Part shown: positions 1 to 5,641 of the stretch, piece after piece
How the letters are laid out: every line of letters begins with the position of its first letter
How positions within the stretch are numbered: position 1 is the first letter of the stretch
NCBI GenBank assembly: GCA_943330985.1
Contig: CALQJV010000088.1
Location: 1-6,012, forward strand
From: Chitinophaga pinensis
GTDB lineage: Bacteria; Bacteroidota; Bacteroidia; M30B66
Length of the DNA: 6,012 bases
Reading direction: 5' to 3'
Notes under the pieces: generated by a model
The model's input: the letters and a program-made list of their open reading frames with translations, nothing else
Database searches by the model: none
Told to the model about the DNA's origin: nothing
Position numbers and translations under genes: made by a program

Positions 1-899
1 AATTTCTCCAACATGCGTTCGCGTGATGAAACCTGGTTGGTTTTAGAATACGTGCCTTTAAAACGATCAATAAATGCCATGTTATCAGCAATAATTTTTT
101 GCTGATCTTGGTAAGCTTTAATTTGATGCATGCGGCGTTCTTCGCGTAGTTGCAAGTAATGCGTGTAGTTGGCTTTGTAGTCGTACATCCGACCCATCGT
201 GATTTCGATGGTACGATTGGTAATGTTATCGATGAATGCTTTATCGTGAGAAATCACCAAAACGGCATTGGCTTTATTCACCAAGAAATCCTCTAACCAC
301 ATTACCGATTCTATGTCGATGTGGTTGGTAGGCTCATCCAATAAAATCAAATCGGGCTTCTTCAAAAGGATTTTCGCCAATTCAATGCGCATTCTCCATC
401 CACCACTGAATTCGCTCGTTGGACGGTATAAATCTTCTTGTTGGAAACCCAATCCTTTCAATGCCTTTTCCACTTCGGCATCGTAGTTCACTTCTTCGAG
501 CGCGTAATACACTTCTGATAAATCCGACACACGCTCAATAATCTGCATGTATTCTTTACTCTCGTAATCGGTACGCGTTTCTAATTCTTTGTTCAAAAGC
601 TCCATCTCATCGCGCATGGCAAATACCTGACTAAAGGCCTTGGCCGCTTCTTCGAAAACGGTAGCATTATCTTCGGTTAACAAATGCTGCGGCAAATAAG
701 CAATAACGGCTTCTTTGGGAGCACGCACAGCGCCTCGCGTAGCCTGTTGTTCCCCTGCAATGATTTTCATGATGGTAGATTTCCCCGCACCGTTTTTACC
801 CATAAGGGCAATTTTATCGGTTGGATTGATGGCAAAGGAAATGTTGCTAAACAGGGTTTTACCGTTGTACTCAACAGCTAAATTGTCGACTGTGATCAT
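1..899 (-). CDS. ABC-F family ATPase, N-terminal half (runs off left edge)
   Basis: ABC-F proteins are soluble twin-ATPase proteins that bind the ribosomal E site and act on stalled or initiating ribosomes; they carry no membrane domain. The first 299 codons are visible. Domain 1 has Walker A GKNGAGKST (34-42), a Q-loop Gln71, signature FSGGWRMRIELAK (164-176), Walker B LILLDEPTNHID (184-195) and the switch His in VISHD (215-219). After it comes the ABC-F linker (about 235-299), rich in Tyr, Arg, Lys and Gln, with RFKGTYSKTNQVSSRERMLEK-like spacing at 279-299 that resembles the P-site-tRNA-contacting linker of the YheS/YdiF group. The second ATPase domain lies outside the window. The ATG at 899 is chosen because an in-frame stop (903-905) lies two codons upstream and the ATPase domain starts normally from it. 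No key residue is missing. The subgroup cannot be fixed without the second half, and antibiotic resistance should not be assumed. Confidence 0.95.
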   Translation of the reverse strand, partial: MITVDNLAVEYNGKTLFSNISFAINPTDKIALMGKNGAGKSTIMKIIAGEQQATRGAVRAPKEAVIAYLPQHLLTEDNATVFEEAAKAFSQVFAMRDEMELLNKELETRTDYESKEYMQIIERVSDLSEVYYALEEVNYDAEVEKALKGLGFQQEDLYRPTSEFSGGWRMRIELAKILLKKPDLILLDEPTNHIDIESVMWLEDFLVNKANAVLVISHDKAFIDNITNRTIEITMGRMYDYKANYTHYLQLREERRMHQIKAYQDQQKIIADNMAFIDRFKGTYSKTNQVSSRERMLEK

Positions 900-917
900 A
901 ATTTATGGATGGGCCGG

Positions 918-925
918 CAAAAGTA
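918..925 (-). promoter_or_regulatory. Bacteroidota -7 promoter box for the ABC-F gene
   Basis: Read on the minus strand this is TACTTTTG, a full match to the Bacteroidota -7 consensus TAnnTTTG. It ends 18 bases before the ABC-F ATG, which predicts a very short 5' leader. I could not find a convincing -33 TTG partner, so the call rests on one box and its position. Confidence 0.55.
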
Positions 926-943
926 ATGAATCGGTGGGAGTAT

Positions 944-959
944 AAAGTTGAAAAGTTGA
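944..959. repeat. Short tandem repeat, two copies of AAAGTTGA
   Basis: AAAGTTGA occurs twice back to back (944-951, 952-959) and is followed by AAAGGGGGAAGGGG. Strings of this AAGTTGA type occur often between genes in Bacteroidota; that statement is from memory. It sits just upstream of the ABC-F -7 box, where a -33 box would be expected, so it may overlap the promoter. Confidence 0.5.
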
Positions 960-1131
960 AAGGGGGAAGGGGAAAGATGTAAATACTAGATTGAATGCTG
1001 ATAGTATTTTAATTCGGTCTTTCAACTAAGAGCTATATGCCAAACGGTTGGGGAACATTAGCAAAACGTTCAATCATTTTATATCTATCAGCGAAGCTTT
1101 TGTATAAAGAATTTCTTAAAGCATTCGTGGA

Positions 1132-1166
1132 CCTCACCCCCAACCCCTCTCCTCAAGAGAGGGGAG
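1132..1166. repeat. GC-rich intergenic hairpin element
   Basis: Within an AT-rich spacer there is a sharply different C/G-rich block. It begins CCTCACCCCCAACC and contains a perfect 8-bp inverted repeat, CCCCTCTC (1144-1151) and GAGAGGGG (1157-1164), with a 5-base loop. Sequences of this form (CACCCCCAACCCCTCTCC plus its inverted end) recur between genes in many Bacteroidota genomes, as I recall, so this is probably one copy of a dispersed repeat and not a gene-specific site. It has no T-run on either side, so it is not a classical intrinsic terminator. Confidence 0.6.
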
Positions 1167-1285
1167 ATTGAATTCGTTTCTGTTTTGAAGCAAGAATTTC
1201 CTTGTGGCCACCTTTTTAAACTAATGTCAAAGTGGGATTATAGTAATTTGTTGATTTAATAGCCAAATAAGTGATTAAACCTTTG

Positions 1286-1332
1286 AAAAGAAAAATCCGG
1301 AATTCCTCTTAAGAAAAGAGAATTCCGGATTT
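1286..1332 (-). terminator. Intrinsic terminator of lepA
   Basis: A perfect 13-bp inverted repeat has its arms at 1293-1305 and 1320-1332 (AAATCCGGAATTC on the plus strand). A few more pairs are possible inside the loop past a one-base bulge. On the minus strand the stem is followed by TTTTTCTTTTC, the U-rich tail expected downstream of lepA. The stem starts about 30 bases after the lepA stop codon. Confidence 0.88.
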
Positions 1333-1360
1333 GGATACATGTTAGAAAATGTATGTGTTA

Positions 1361-3148
1361 TTAATCCAGTTTCAAAACCGCCATAAAAGCCGATTGTGGC
1401 ACTTCTACAGAACCTACTTGGCGCATGCGTTTCTTTCCTTCTTTCTGCTTTTCGAGGAGCTTGCGTTTACGCGAAATATCTCCACCATAACACTTAGCCG
1501 TTACGTCTTTACGCATGGCTTTCACGGTTTCGCGGGCAATTACTTTGGCGCCAATAGATGCTTGAATAGCAATTTCAAATTGTTGTTTCGGGATGAGTTC
1601 TTTCAATTTCTCGCAAATCTTCTTCCCAAAATCGTAAGCGTTATCGCGGTGAATCAATGATGACAATGCATCCACAGGTTCTCCATTCAACATCAAATCA
1701 AGTTTAATCAATTTGGATTCGCGGTAATCGATTGGATGATAATCGAAGGAAGCATAACCACGTGAAAGTGATTTCAACTTGTCGTAAAAATCGAATACAA
1801 TTTCCCCCATCGGCATTTCGAACACCAATTCTACACGGTCGGTGGTAAGGTAATTTTGGTTGACAAGCATGCCTCGTTTCTGAATACAAAGTGTCATGAT
1901 AGACCCTGTGTATTCTGATTTCGTAATGATTTGTGCACGAATGTATGGCTCCTCAATACGATCGAGTTTGCTAGGGTCGGGTAAATCGGTTGGGTTAGTA
2001 ACCACCAATTCCTCACCTCTTGTAGTGAATGCTCTATATGAAACGTTTGGAACCGTTGTAATAACAGTCATGTTGAACTCTCGTTCTAGACGCTCCTGGA
2101 TAATTTCCATGTGAAGCATTCCCAAGAAACCGCAACGGAATCCAAAACCCAAAGCGGCCGAAGATTCCGGTTCAAACGTAAGCGATGCATCGTTGAGTTG
2201 CAGCTTTTCCATGGAATATCGCAACTCTTCGTAATCTTCGGTATCGACCGGAAAAATTCCAGCAAATACCATCGGTTTCACATCTTCGAAGCCTTTAATT
2301 TGTTCTGCACAAGGTCTGTCCACGTGGGTAATAGTATCTCCAACTTTTACTTCTCTTGCTTCTTTAATTCCCGAAATGAGGTACCCTACATCACCCGCCT
2401 TTACTTCGTTGCGGGCTTCAGGTTTTAAGCGAAGCAAGCCAATTTCATCGGCAAAATACTCACTGCCTGTTGACATGAATTTTACCTTATCGCCTTTTTT
2501 AATGGAACCGTTAATCACACGGAAATACGCGTAAATACCACGAAAGGAATTAAACACTGAATCGAAAATCAATGCTTGTAAGGGTCCGTCTGGATCACCT
2601 TTGGGAGCAGGAACGCGGGCAACAATGGCTTCCAAAATATCGTGCACACCCATTCCGGTTTTACCCGAAGCAGCTAAAATATCGTCACGGTCACAACCAA
2701 TCAATTCAACAATTTGGTCTTTCACTTCTTCGGGCATCGCCCCCGGAAGATCCATTTTGTTTAATACTGGAATGATTTCCAAATCATGCTCAAGTGCAAG
2801 ATACAAATTGGAAATGGTTTGTGCCTGAATTCCCTGAGCAGCATCTACAATAAGCAAAGCGCCTTCGCAAGCAGCAATTGAACGAGAAACTTCGTAAGAG
2901 AAATCGACGTGACCAGGGGTATCTATCAAGTTGAGAATGTACTTTTCACCATTGAGTTCATACTCCATTTTAATGGCCTTACTCTTAATGGTGATTCCAC
3001 GTTCGCGTTCCAAATCCATGTCATCGAGGACTTGTGCCTGCGATTCACGTTTGGTGATGGTGTTTGTATATTCGAGCAGACGATCGGCCAATGTAGATTT
3101 ACCATGGTCGATATGAGCGATAATGCAAAAATTTCGGATGTTTTTCAT
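1361..3148 (-). CDS. lepA: Elongation factor 4 (LepA), translational GTPase
   Basis: LepA/EF4 is a ribosome-bound GTPase linked to back-translocation of stalled ribosomes, to initiation and to 30S assembly; it is cytoplasmic with a membrane-associated pool. From the Met chosen here the protein is 595 residues, the usual family length. The G domain shows AHIDHGKST (11-19), switch [10 protein letters not shown] (47-55), DTPGH (76-80) with catalytic His80, NKMD (130-133) and SGKTG (161-165). The beta-barrel, EF-G-like III and V domains follow. The LepA-specific C-terminal domain ends in a Lys/Arg-rich stretch and [16 protein letters not shown]. The frame can be extended seven codons to a TTG at 3169, but those codons overlap the promoter box, and [19 protein letters not shown] is the standard N-terminus. 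It is the only housekeeping gene complete in the window. It sits 72 bases downstream of the YESQAD-repeat gene with no strong terminator between, so read-through from that gene is possible. Confidence 0.98.
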   Translation of the reverse strand: MKNIRNFCIIAHIDHGKSTLADRLLEYTNTITKRESQAQVLDDMDLERERGITIKSKAIKMEYELNGEKYILNLIDTPGHVDFSYEVSRSIAACEGALLIVDAAQGIQAQTISNLYLALEHDLEIIPVLNKMDLPGAMPEEVKDQIVELIGCDRDDILAASGKTGMGVHDILEAIVARVPAPKGDPDGPLQALIFDSVFNSFRGIYAYFRVINGSIKKGDKVKFMSTGSEYFADEIGLLRLKPEARNEVKAGDVGYLISGIKEAREVKVGDTITHVDRPCAEQIKGFEDVKPMVFAGIFPVDTEDYEELRYSMEKLQLNDASLTFEPESSAALGFGFRCGFLGMLHMEIIQERLEREFNMTVITTVPNVSYRAFTTRGEELVVTNPTDLPDPSKLDRIEEPYIRAQIITKSEYTGSIMTLCIQKRGMLVNQNYLTTDRVELVFEMPMGEIVFDFYDKLKSLSRGYASFDYHPIDYRESKLIKLDLMLNGEPVDALSSLIHRDNAYDFGKKICEKLKELIPKQQFEIAIQASIGAKVIARETVKAMRKDVTAKCYGGDISRKRKLLEKQKEGKKRMRQVGSVEVPQSAFMAVLKLD

Positions 3149-3156
3149 TGCGGTCG

Positions 3157-3164
3157 CAAAGATA
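3157..3164 (-). promoter_or_regulatory. Bacteroidota -7 promoter box for lepA
   Basis: On the minus strand this is TATCTTTG, a full match to TAnnTTTG. Only 8 bases separate it from the ATG at 3148, so transcription would start at or within a few bases of the start codon, giving a leaderless or near-leaderless mRNA. Just upstream the 8-mer CTTCTTTG is repeated twice in tandem (plus-strand 3167-3182). No clear -33 TTG lies at the usual spacing. Confidence 0.6.
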
Positions 3165-3220
3165 GTCAAAGAAGCAAAGAAGTTTTAGAACTTATGCTGA
3201 TTTGGTAGCACTAAATAATT

Positions 3221-3556
3221 TTAATACATCAGCTGCTTCTTTGCTGTGTTTTTCCAACCTGCGCGACTTTCATAATCGATAAAGAAAATTTTCAAATCGG
3301 CTTGGCTTTCATAATCGACGAAAAAGATTTTTTTCTTGGCTTGACTTTCATACTGTGTAAAGAACCATTTACCATTATTGTCGCCCGCTTGCGATTCGTA
3401 CTTGACTTTGTAGATAAGCAAATCGGCTTGCGATTCGTAGTTCACCACATATACTTTTACATCGGCTTGTGAGGAATATTTTACTGAGAATACTTTTTGA
3501 GCGGAGATGTTATTTGCGAATAAAACCGCGAATAAAGCAAGGAAAAGAAAACGCAT
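3221..3556 (-). CDS. Secreted YESQAD-repeat protein (DUF6150-like)
   Basis: This is a 111-residue protein of unknown function. Residues 1-19 (MRFLFLALFAVLFANNISA) look like a Sec signal peptide cut before Gln20, so the mature protein is exported. The rest is almost entirely repeats of aromatic/aliphatic residues followed by Y-x-S-Q-A. The Ser of the six SQA/SRA triplets falls at 29, 42, 55, 71, 84 and 97, an exact 13-residue period broken once by three extra residues (DNNG region, 58-62). Alternating hydrophobic residues suggest beta strands. Short proteins with this repeat are annotated DUF6150 in Bacteroidota; this match is from memory. The frame is open to an earlier Met at 3616, but that would put 20 polar residues before the signal peptide, so the Met at 3556 is preferred. 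It lies upstream of lepA on the same strand and is separated from the lipoprotein operon by a terminator. Confidence 0.85.
   Translation of the reverse strand: MRFLFLALFAVLFANNISAQKVFSVKYSSQADVKVYVVNYESQADLLIYKVKYESQAGDNNGKWFFTQYESQAKKKIFFVDYESQADLKIFFIDYESRAGWKNTAKKQLMY
3257..3496 (-). repeat. Six 39-bp coding repeats (YESQAD units)
   Basis: This part of the small secreted protein encodes six units of the form hydrophobic-aromatic-x-V-x-Y-E-S-Q-A-D. Units are 13 codons apart except for one 16-codon step. The DNA repeats only partly match each other (for example TTTCATAATCGA occurs twice and variants of TCGGCTTG several times on the plus strand). This suggests old tandem duplication followed by divergence with the protein pattern kept. 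Confidence 0.8.
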
Positions 3557-3635
3557 GAAGTTGAATTGAATTTGATCCAAAGTAATGAAATTTTGAGAAT
3601 AGCGGAACATTCCCAATCTAATTAACTATTTGCCA

Positions 3636-3651
3636 ACGATTTTTAAATCGT
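3636..3651. promoter_or_regulatory. Small palindrome upstream of the repeat-protein gene
   Basis: ACGATTT-TT-AAATCGT is a perfect 7-bp inverted repeat with a 2-base centre. It lies about 80-95 bases upstream of the start of the YESQAD-repeat gene, a position where a dimeric regulator could bind. It is short and AT-rich, so chance is a real possibility. A weak promoter box (TTACTTTG, one mismatch to TAnnTTTG) lies between it and the gene. Confidence 0.25.
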
Positions 3652-3691
3652 CGTGGACAAAGGAGATGCTAATAAAATTTCATGGGTTATC

Positions 3692-3724
3692 AAAAAAAAG
3701 CCCGCTCTCTAAATGAGAGCGGGC
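3692..3724 (-). terminator. Intrinsic terminator of the lipoprotein operon
   Basis: A perfect 10-bp GC-rich stem has its arms at GCCCGCTCTC (3700-3709) and GAGAGCGGGC (3715-3724) around a 5-base loop. On the minus strand it is followed at once by eight T's. It starts about 20 bases after the stop codon of the second lipoprotein gene. There is no matching U-run on the plus strand, so it acts in one direction. It insulates the repeat-protein/lepA unit from the operon. Confidence 0.95.
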
Positions 3725-3745
3725 AACAAATCAAAAAAAGCTTAA

Positions 3746-4537
3746 TTACTTATTTTTTTTCTTAAATCTGTTAAGCAGGCCATTTAGGTTTGGACTTTTA
3801 GGGCTACTTTTTTGTTTGCTTTCCATTTTAGAGGATTTTTTAGAAGATCCTAAATCAGATGAATTCATGTTTATATTCAAGTTCACTTTTTCACCTGCCT
3901 TAATCATATCACATAATGAGCAGTCGTCTCCTTCAGAACCTGAAGATTCTTTTTCTAACTTTAAACATGGTTGATTGCAATCAGACAAAGGTCTTTTTGG
4001 ATTGTAATTAGGATTTGAAATGCTTCCACAATCGCAGTATTTACATGATCCATCATCTTCAGATGCATCTGGATTGTAGCTAAGTGAAGTTGGATCCATA
4101 CAACCCTTAACAGGCCCAGAGCATGCTTTAACATCCTCAACACGTTTATCCATTACATTGTTGTATTTACCTTTGTTTCCTTCCGTAGAAACAAGAACAA
4201 CTTTACCATCTTGATAATATACTAATGCCTCAGCGCTTTTCTCGTAAATTTTACGACCTGTATTAAGATATTCTTCACGTTGAACGTTAAAACGAATAAC
4301 TTTTCTTGAAGGCTTGTAGTATTTGTAAACATGAACTTCACAACCAGCATCGGTGCCCATCATGATATCAAACGGATAAATTCCAGAAAAAACACTTAGT
4401 GCTTGATCTTTATTCATTCCAGGTTCAATGTTTGTCAGTTGCTCTGTTGTAACATGTTGTGCGACATAAGAACTTTTACAAGATGCGGCAAACAATAGAA
4501 CTAGAGAAATATTTATATAAATGAGTATCTTTTTCAT
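3746..4537 (-). CDS. Cys-rich lipoprotein with BamE/SmpA-like domain
   Basis: This is a 263-residue predicted lipoprotein of unknown function. Residues 1-19 are a signal peptide and FAASC (16-20) is the lipobox with Cys20 lipidated. Residues 34-120 resemble a small BamE/SmpA-type domain: a G-M pair (40-41) followed by a helix, P-F-D-I (55-58), V-Y-K-Y (70-73) and paired strands. Residues 139-209 contain nine Cys, including GCMDPTSLSYNPDASEDDGSC (145-165; key residues C146, D148, P149, Y154, D161, D162, C165). A second degenerate copy follows (C170...NPNYNP...C187), then CxxxC (187-191) and CxxC (206-209). Residues 230-263 are a Ser/Lys-rich basic tail. After Cys20 the sequence is KSSY, not the acidic/Gln-rich signal linked to surface export in Bacteroidota. 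It starts 8 bases after the stop of the upstream lipoprotein gene, so the two are surely co-transcribed and perhaps translationally coupled. Confidence 0.87.
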   Translation of the reverse strand: MKKILIYINISLVLLFAASCKSSYVAQHVTTEQLTNIEPGMNKDQALSVFSGIYPFDIMMGTDAGCEVHVYKYYKPSRKVIRFNVQREEYLNTGRKIYEKSAEALVYYQDGKVVLVSTEGNKGKYNNVMDKRVEDVKACSGPVKGCMDPTSLSYNPDASEDDGSCKYCDCGSISNPNYNPKRPLSDCNQPCLKLEKESSGSEGDDCSLCDMIKAGEKVNLNINMNSSDLGSSKKSSKMESKQKSSPKSPNLNGLLNRFKKKNK

Positions 4538-4545
4538 CGTCGAAA

Positions 4546-4965
4546 TTATTTATCGTTTAAAATCTGGTTCATTTGATTTAATGCTGTTTTGGATCTAGAT
4601 AAACCCGTTGACGTATAATAATAAAGCATATCGCCAGATTTTTGATCAAATACAACCATTAAATTTGATTCGTTTTTAAACCTATTCACTCCTTGATTAA
4701 GACGATCCTCATTAACATTCGGTTTTTCAATACCCGGATTTTTAACGTAGTGATGAACATATTTATATTCAACTACTTTTTCTCCATTAACATAGTTTAC
4801 GTACATATCATAAGGAGATGCTTCTAATGTGTAGGAAACTTCTTTGAGTTTCATACCCTTTTTCAACTTGTAAATCTTGCTCACAGACGTATAACCAGGA
4901 GCAATAACGGTACTGCAGGAACTAATAAAAATAATTAAACCTGCAAAAAGTAATAATTTGCGCAT
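4546..4965 (-). CDS. Small lipoprotein, BamE/SmpA-like
   Basis: This is a 139-residue predicted lipoprotein, the first gene of a two-gene operon. The signal peptide (1-16) ends in ISSC with lipidated Cys17. The mature part contains L-K-K-G-M (34-38), a short helix, SPYDMYV (50-56), V-V-E-Y-K-Y (64-69) and a strand pair ending near G111-D-M-L-Y. The pattern of Gly-Met, helix and P-x-D then strands resembles the fold of the outer-membrane lipoprotein family BamE/SmpA; this is a fold-level guess from spacing. The downstream gene carries the same pattern at nearly the same positions, so the pair probably arose by duplication. A weak AGTAGGAAA upstream of the ATG at 4965 might serve as a ribosome-binding site. 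Its function is not known to me. Confidence 0.85.
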   Translation of the reverse strand: MRKLLLFAGLIIFISSCSTVIAPGYTSVSKIYKLKKGMKLKEVSYTLEASPYDMYVNYVNGEKVVEYKYVHHYVKNPGIEKPNVNEDRLNQGVNRFKNESNLMVVFDQKSGDMLYYYTSTGLSRSKTALNQMNQILNDK

Positions 4966-5087
4966 ATGTTATTTCCTACTCTTTGGTTTTTCGGTTACAC
5001 CCCTTACGTTAAAGGCTTTCTGGACTGCCTACTTTTTATTTTTTAAATAAATTATCTCTACTGGATTATTATCGTAAAAATATTGCG

Positions 5088-5095
5088 CAAGTATA
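5088..5095 (-). promoter_or_regulatory. Possible -7 box for the lipoprotein operon
   Basis: On the minus strand this reads TATACTTG, one mismatch from TAnnTTTG. It would give a leader of roughly 115-120 bases before the ATG at 4965. No -33 partner is evident. In such an AT-rich stretch a one-mismatch box can occur by chance. Confidence 0.25.
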
Positions 5096-5163
5096 GGTAT
5101 AAATTTACTATTGATAACGAATCTGATTAAAATAAAATTAAGAAACGACTCTTTTTAAGCCAA

Positions 5164-5203
5164 ATACTATTGACTATATTAATATTACTTTCGTCAATAG
5201 TAT
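5164..5203. promoter_or_regulatory. 11-bp interrupted inverted repeat, possible operator
   Basis: ATACTATTGAC (5164-5174) and GTCAATAGTAT (5193-5203) are exact reverse complements separated by 18 bases. The centre-to-centre distance of the arms is 29 bases, close to three helical turns, which suits binding by a dimer to one DNA face. The spacer is nearly all A/T. There is no neighbouring regulator gene in the window to pair with it. Confidence 0.4.
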
Positions 5204-5247
5204 AATTTATGGAAAGAACAATAAGCCATGTTGAGCAATTCAGTTGA

Positions 5248-5255
5248 TAACTTTG
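5248..5255 (+). promoter_or_regulatory. Possible plus-strand -7 promoter box
   Basis: TAACTTTG is a full match to TAnnTTTG. A TTG at 5231-5233 lies upstream, but with a 14-base gap, shorter than the usual spacing. It lies nearly 390 bases before the lysozyme, so it would drive either a long leader or a small RNA ending near the hairpin at 5416-5452. Confidence 0.3.
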
Positions 5256-5415
5256 TATTGTTTAAGAATTCCAATAAACACCAGATGACCCATATAAGAA
5301 ATAGAAGAGCTGATTAACTAATTAATAAGTCACCTCGATAGCTTTATTTTTATTGTCGGGGGCACTATTATATGTAATGATTTACAACTCTATTATTCAA
5401 TGCCTTAAATCATTT

Positions 5416-5452
5416 TCATGAAATTTTGCAAATGACTTGCAAAATTTCATGA
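5416..5452. repeat. Perfect 16-bp-stem hairpin in AT-rich spacer
   Basis: The arms 5416-5431 and 5437-5452 (core CATGAAATTTTGCAA and its complement) pair without any mismatch around a 5-base loop, ATGAC. The stem is A/T-rich and no T-run follows on either strand, so it is a poor intrinsic terminator. It could be a bidirectional transcription block, an operator for a palindrome-binding protein, an RNA stem, or an attachment or transposition footprint. Nothing in the window decides among these. Confidence 0.75.
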
Positions 5453-5641
5453 TTAACTTATATCTATTTCATCAACAGCTAATTGAAAAGCTGAATTTCG
5501 GAGTAATAACATTCCCCATCATCGTCTATTATCGAGAAAAAGAATAAGCCCTAATCCGATTTCTTTTTACACAAAAAAGATTTCAGTTCTATTTATGCTA
5601 AATCAAATAACTAATTTAGGGAGCGTTAAAACTTATTTACT

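Larger units (their letters stand above)
900..1285. other. Non-coding spacer between ABC-F and lepA terminator
   Basis: No credible reading frame is seen on either strand. The right end of the ABC-F gene's 5' region holds its promoter box. Further along are a tandem AAAGTTGA repeat followed by a G/A-rich run, and a GC-rich hairpin element (both listed separately). The rest (about 970-1130 and 1170-1285) is AT-rich with no structure I recognise; it could hold decayed sequence but nothing identifies a former gene. Confidence 0.6.
4966..5641. other. Long AT-rich non-coding region between divergent genes
   Basis: No credible gene is seen on either strand in these 676 bases; stops are dense in all frames. 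The part next to the lipoprotein operon (about 4966-5035) is less AT-rich and would be its 5' leader. The remainder is strongly AT-rich and contains an 11-bp dyad (5164-5203), a possible plus-strand promoter box (5248-5255) and a long perfect hairpin (5416-5452), each listed separately. The region must hold the promoters of both the lipoprotein operon and the lysozyme. Its low GC compared with the flanking genes fits an acquired or decayed segment, but this alone does not prove transfer. Confidence 0.7.

Noticed and set aside
268..945. Several plus-strand open frames over the ABC-F gene
   Set aside because: All lie opposite a clear ABC-F coding frame with every ATPase motif in place.
1349..1660. 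Open frame on the plus strand over the lepA 3' end
   Set aside because: It is the antisense shadow of lepA, has no recognisable domain, overlaps the terminator side and has no promoter or start signal.
2111..2428. Plus-strand open frame inside lepA
   Set aside because: Antisense shadow of a highly conserved gene; the residue composition is not protein-like and nothing matches a family.
3149..3169. Seven-codon N-terminal extension of LepA from a TTG
   Set aside because: It overlaps the TAnnTTTG box and is absent from the usual LepA N-terminus MKNIRNF.
3257..3496. CRISPR-like spacing of repeated segments
   Set aside because: The repeats are inexact 39-bp coding units in an open frame with no unique spacers; the pattern is protein-level.
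3557..3616. Longer start for the YESQAD-repeat protein
   Set aside because: It would place 20 polar residues before an otherwise textbook signal peptide and would cover its likely promoter.
3961..4143. 60-codon minus-strand frame inside the Cys-rich lipoprotein gene
   Set aside because: Out-of-frame shadow of a gene with a lipobox, a family motif, an operon partner and a terminator.
5170..5206. TTGACT and TATAAT as a sigma-70 style promoter
   Set aside because: The gap is 25 bases, far from the 17 needed, and Bacteroidota housekeeping promoters do not use these boxes.
5209..5247. Twelve-codon frame MERTISHVEQFS on the plus strand
   Set aside because: Too short, with no ribosome-binding site and no similarity I recognise; such frames are expected by chance.
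5562..5580. T/A-run hairpin TCTTTTT-loop-AAAAAGA
   Set aside because: All A/T apart from one pair and only 7 bp; this is expected by chance in such AT-rich DNA.
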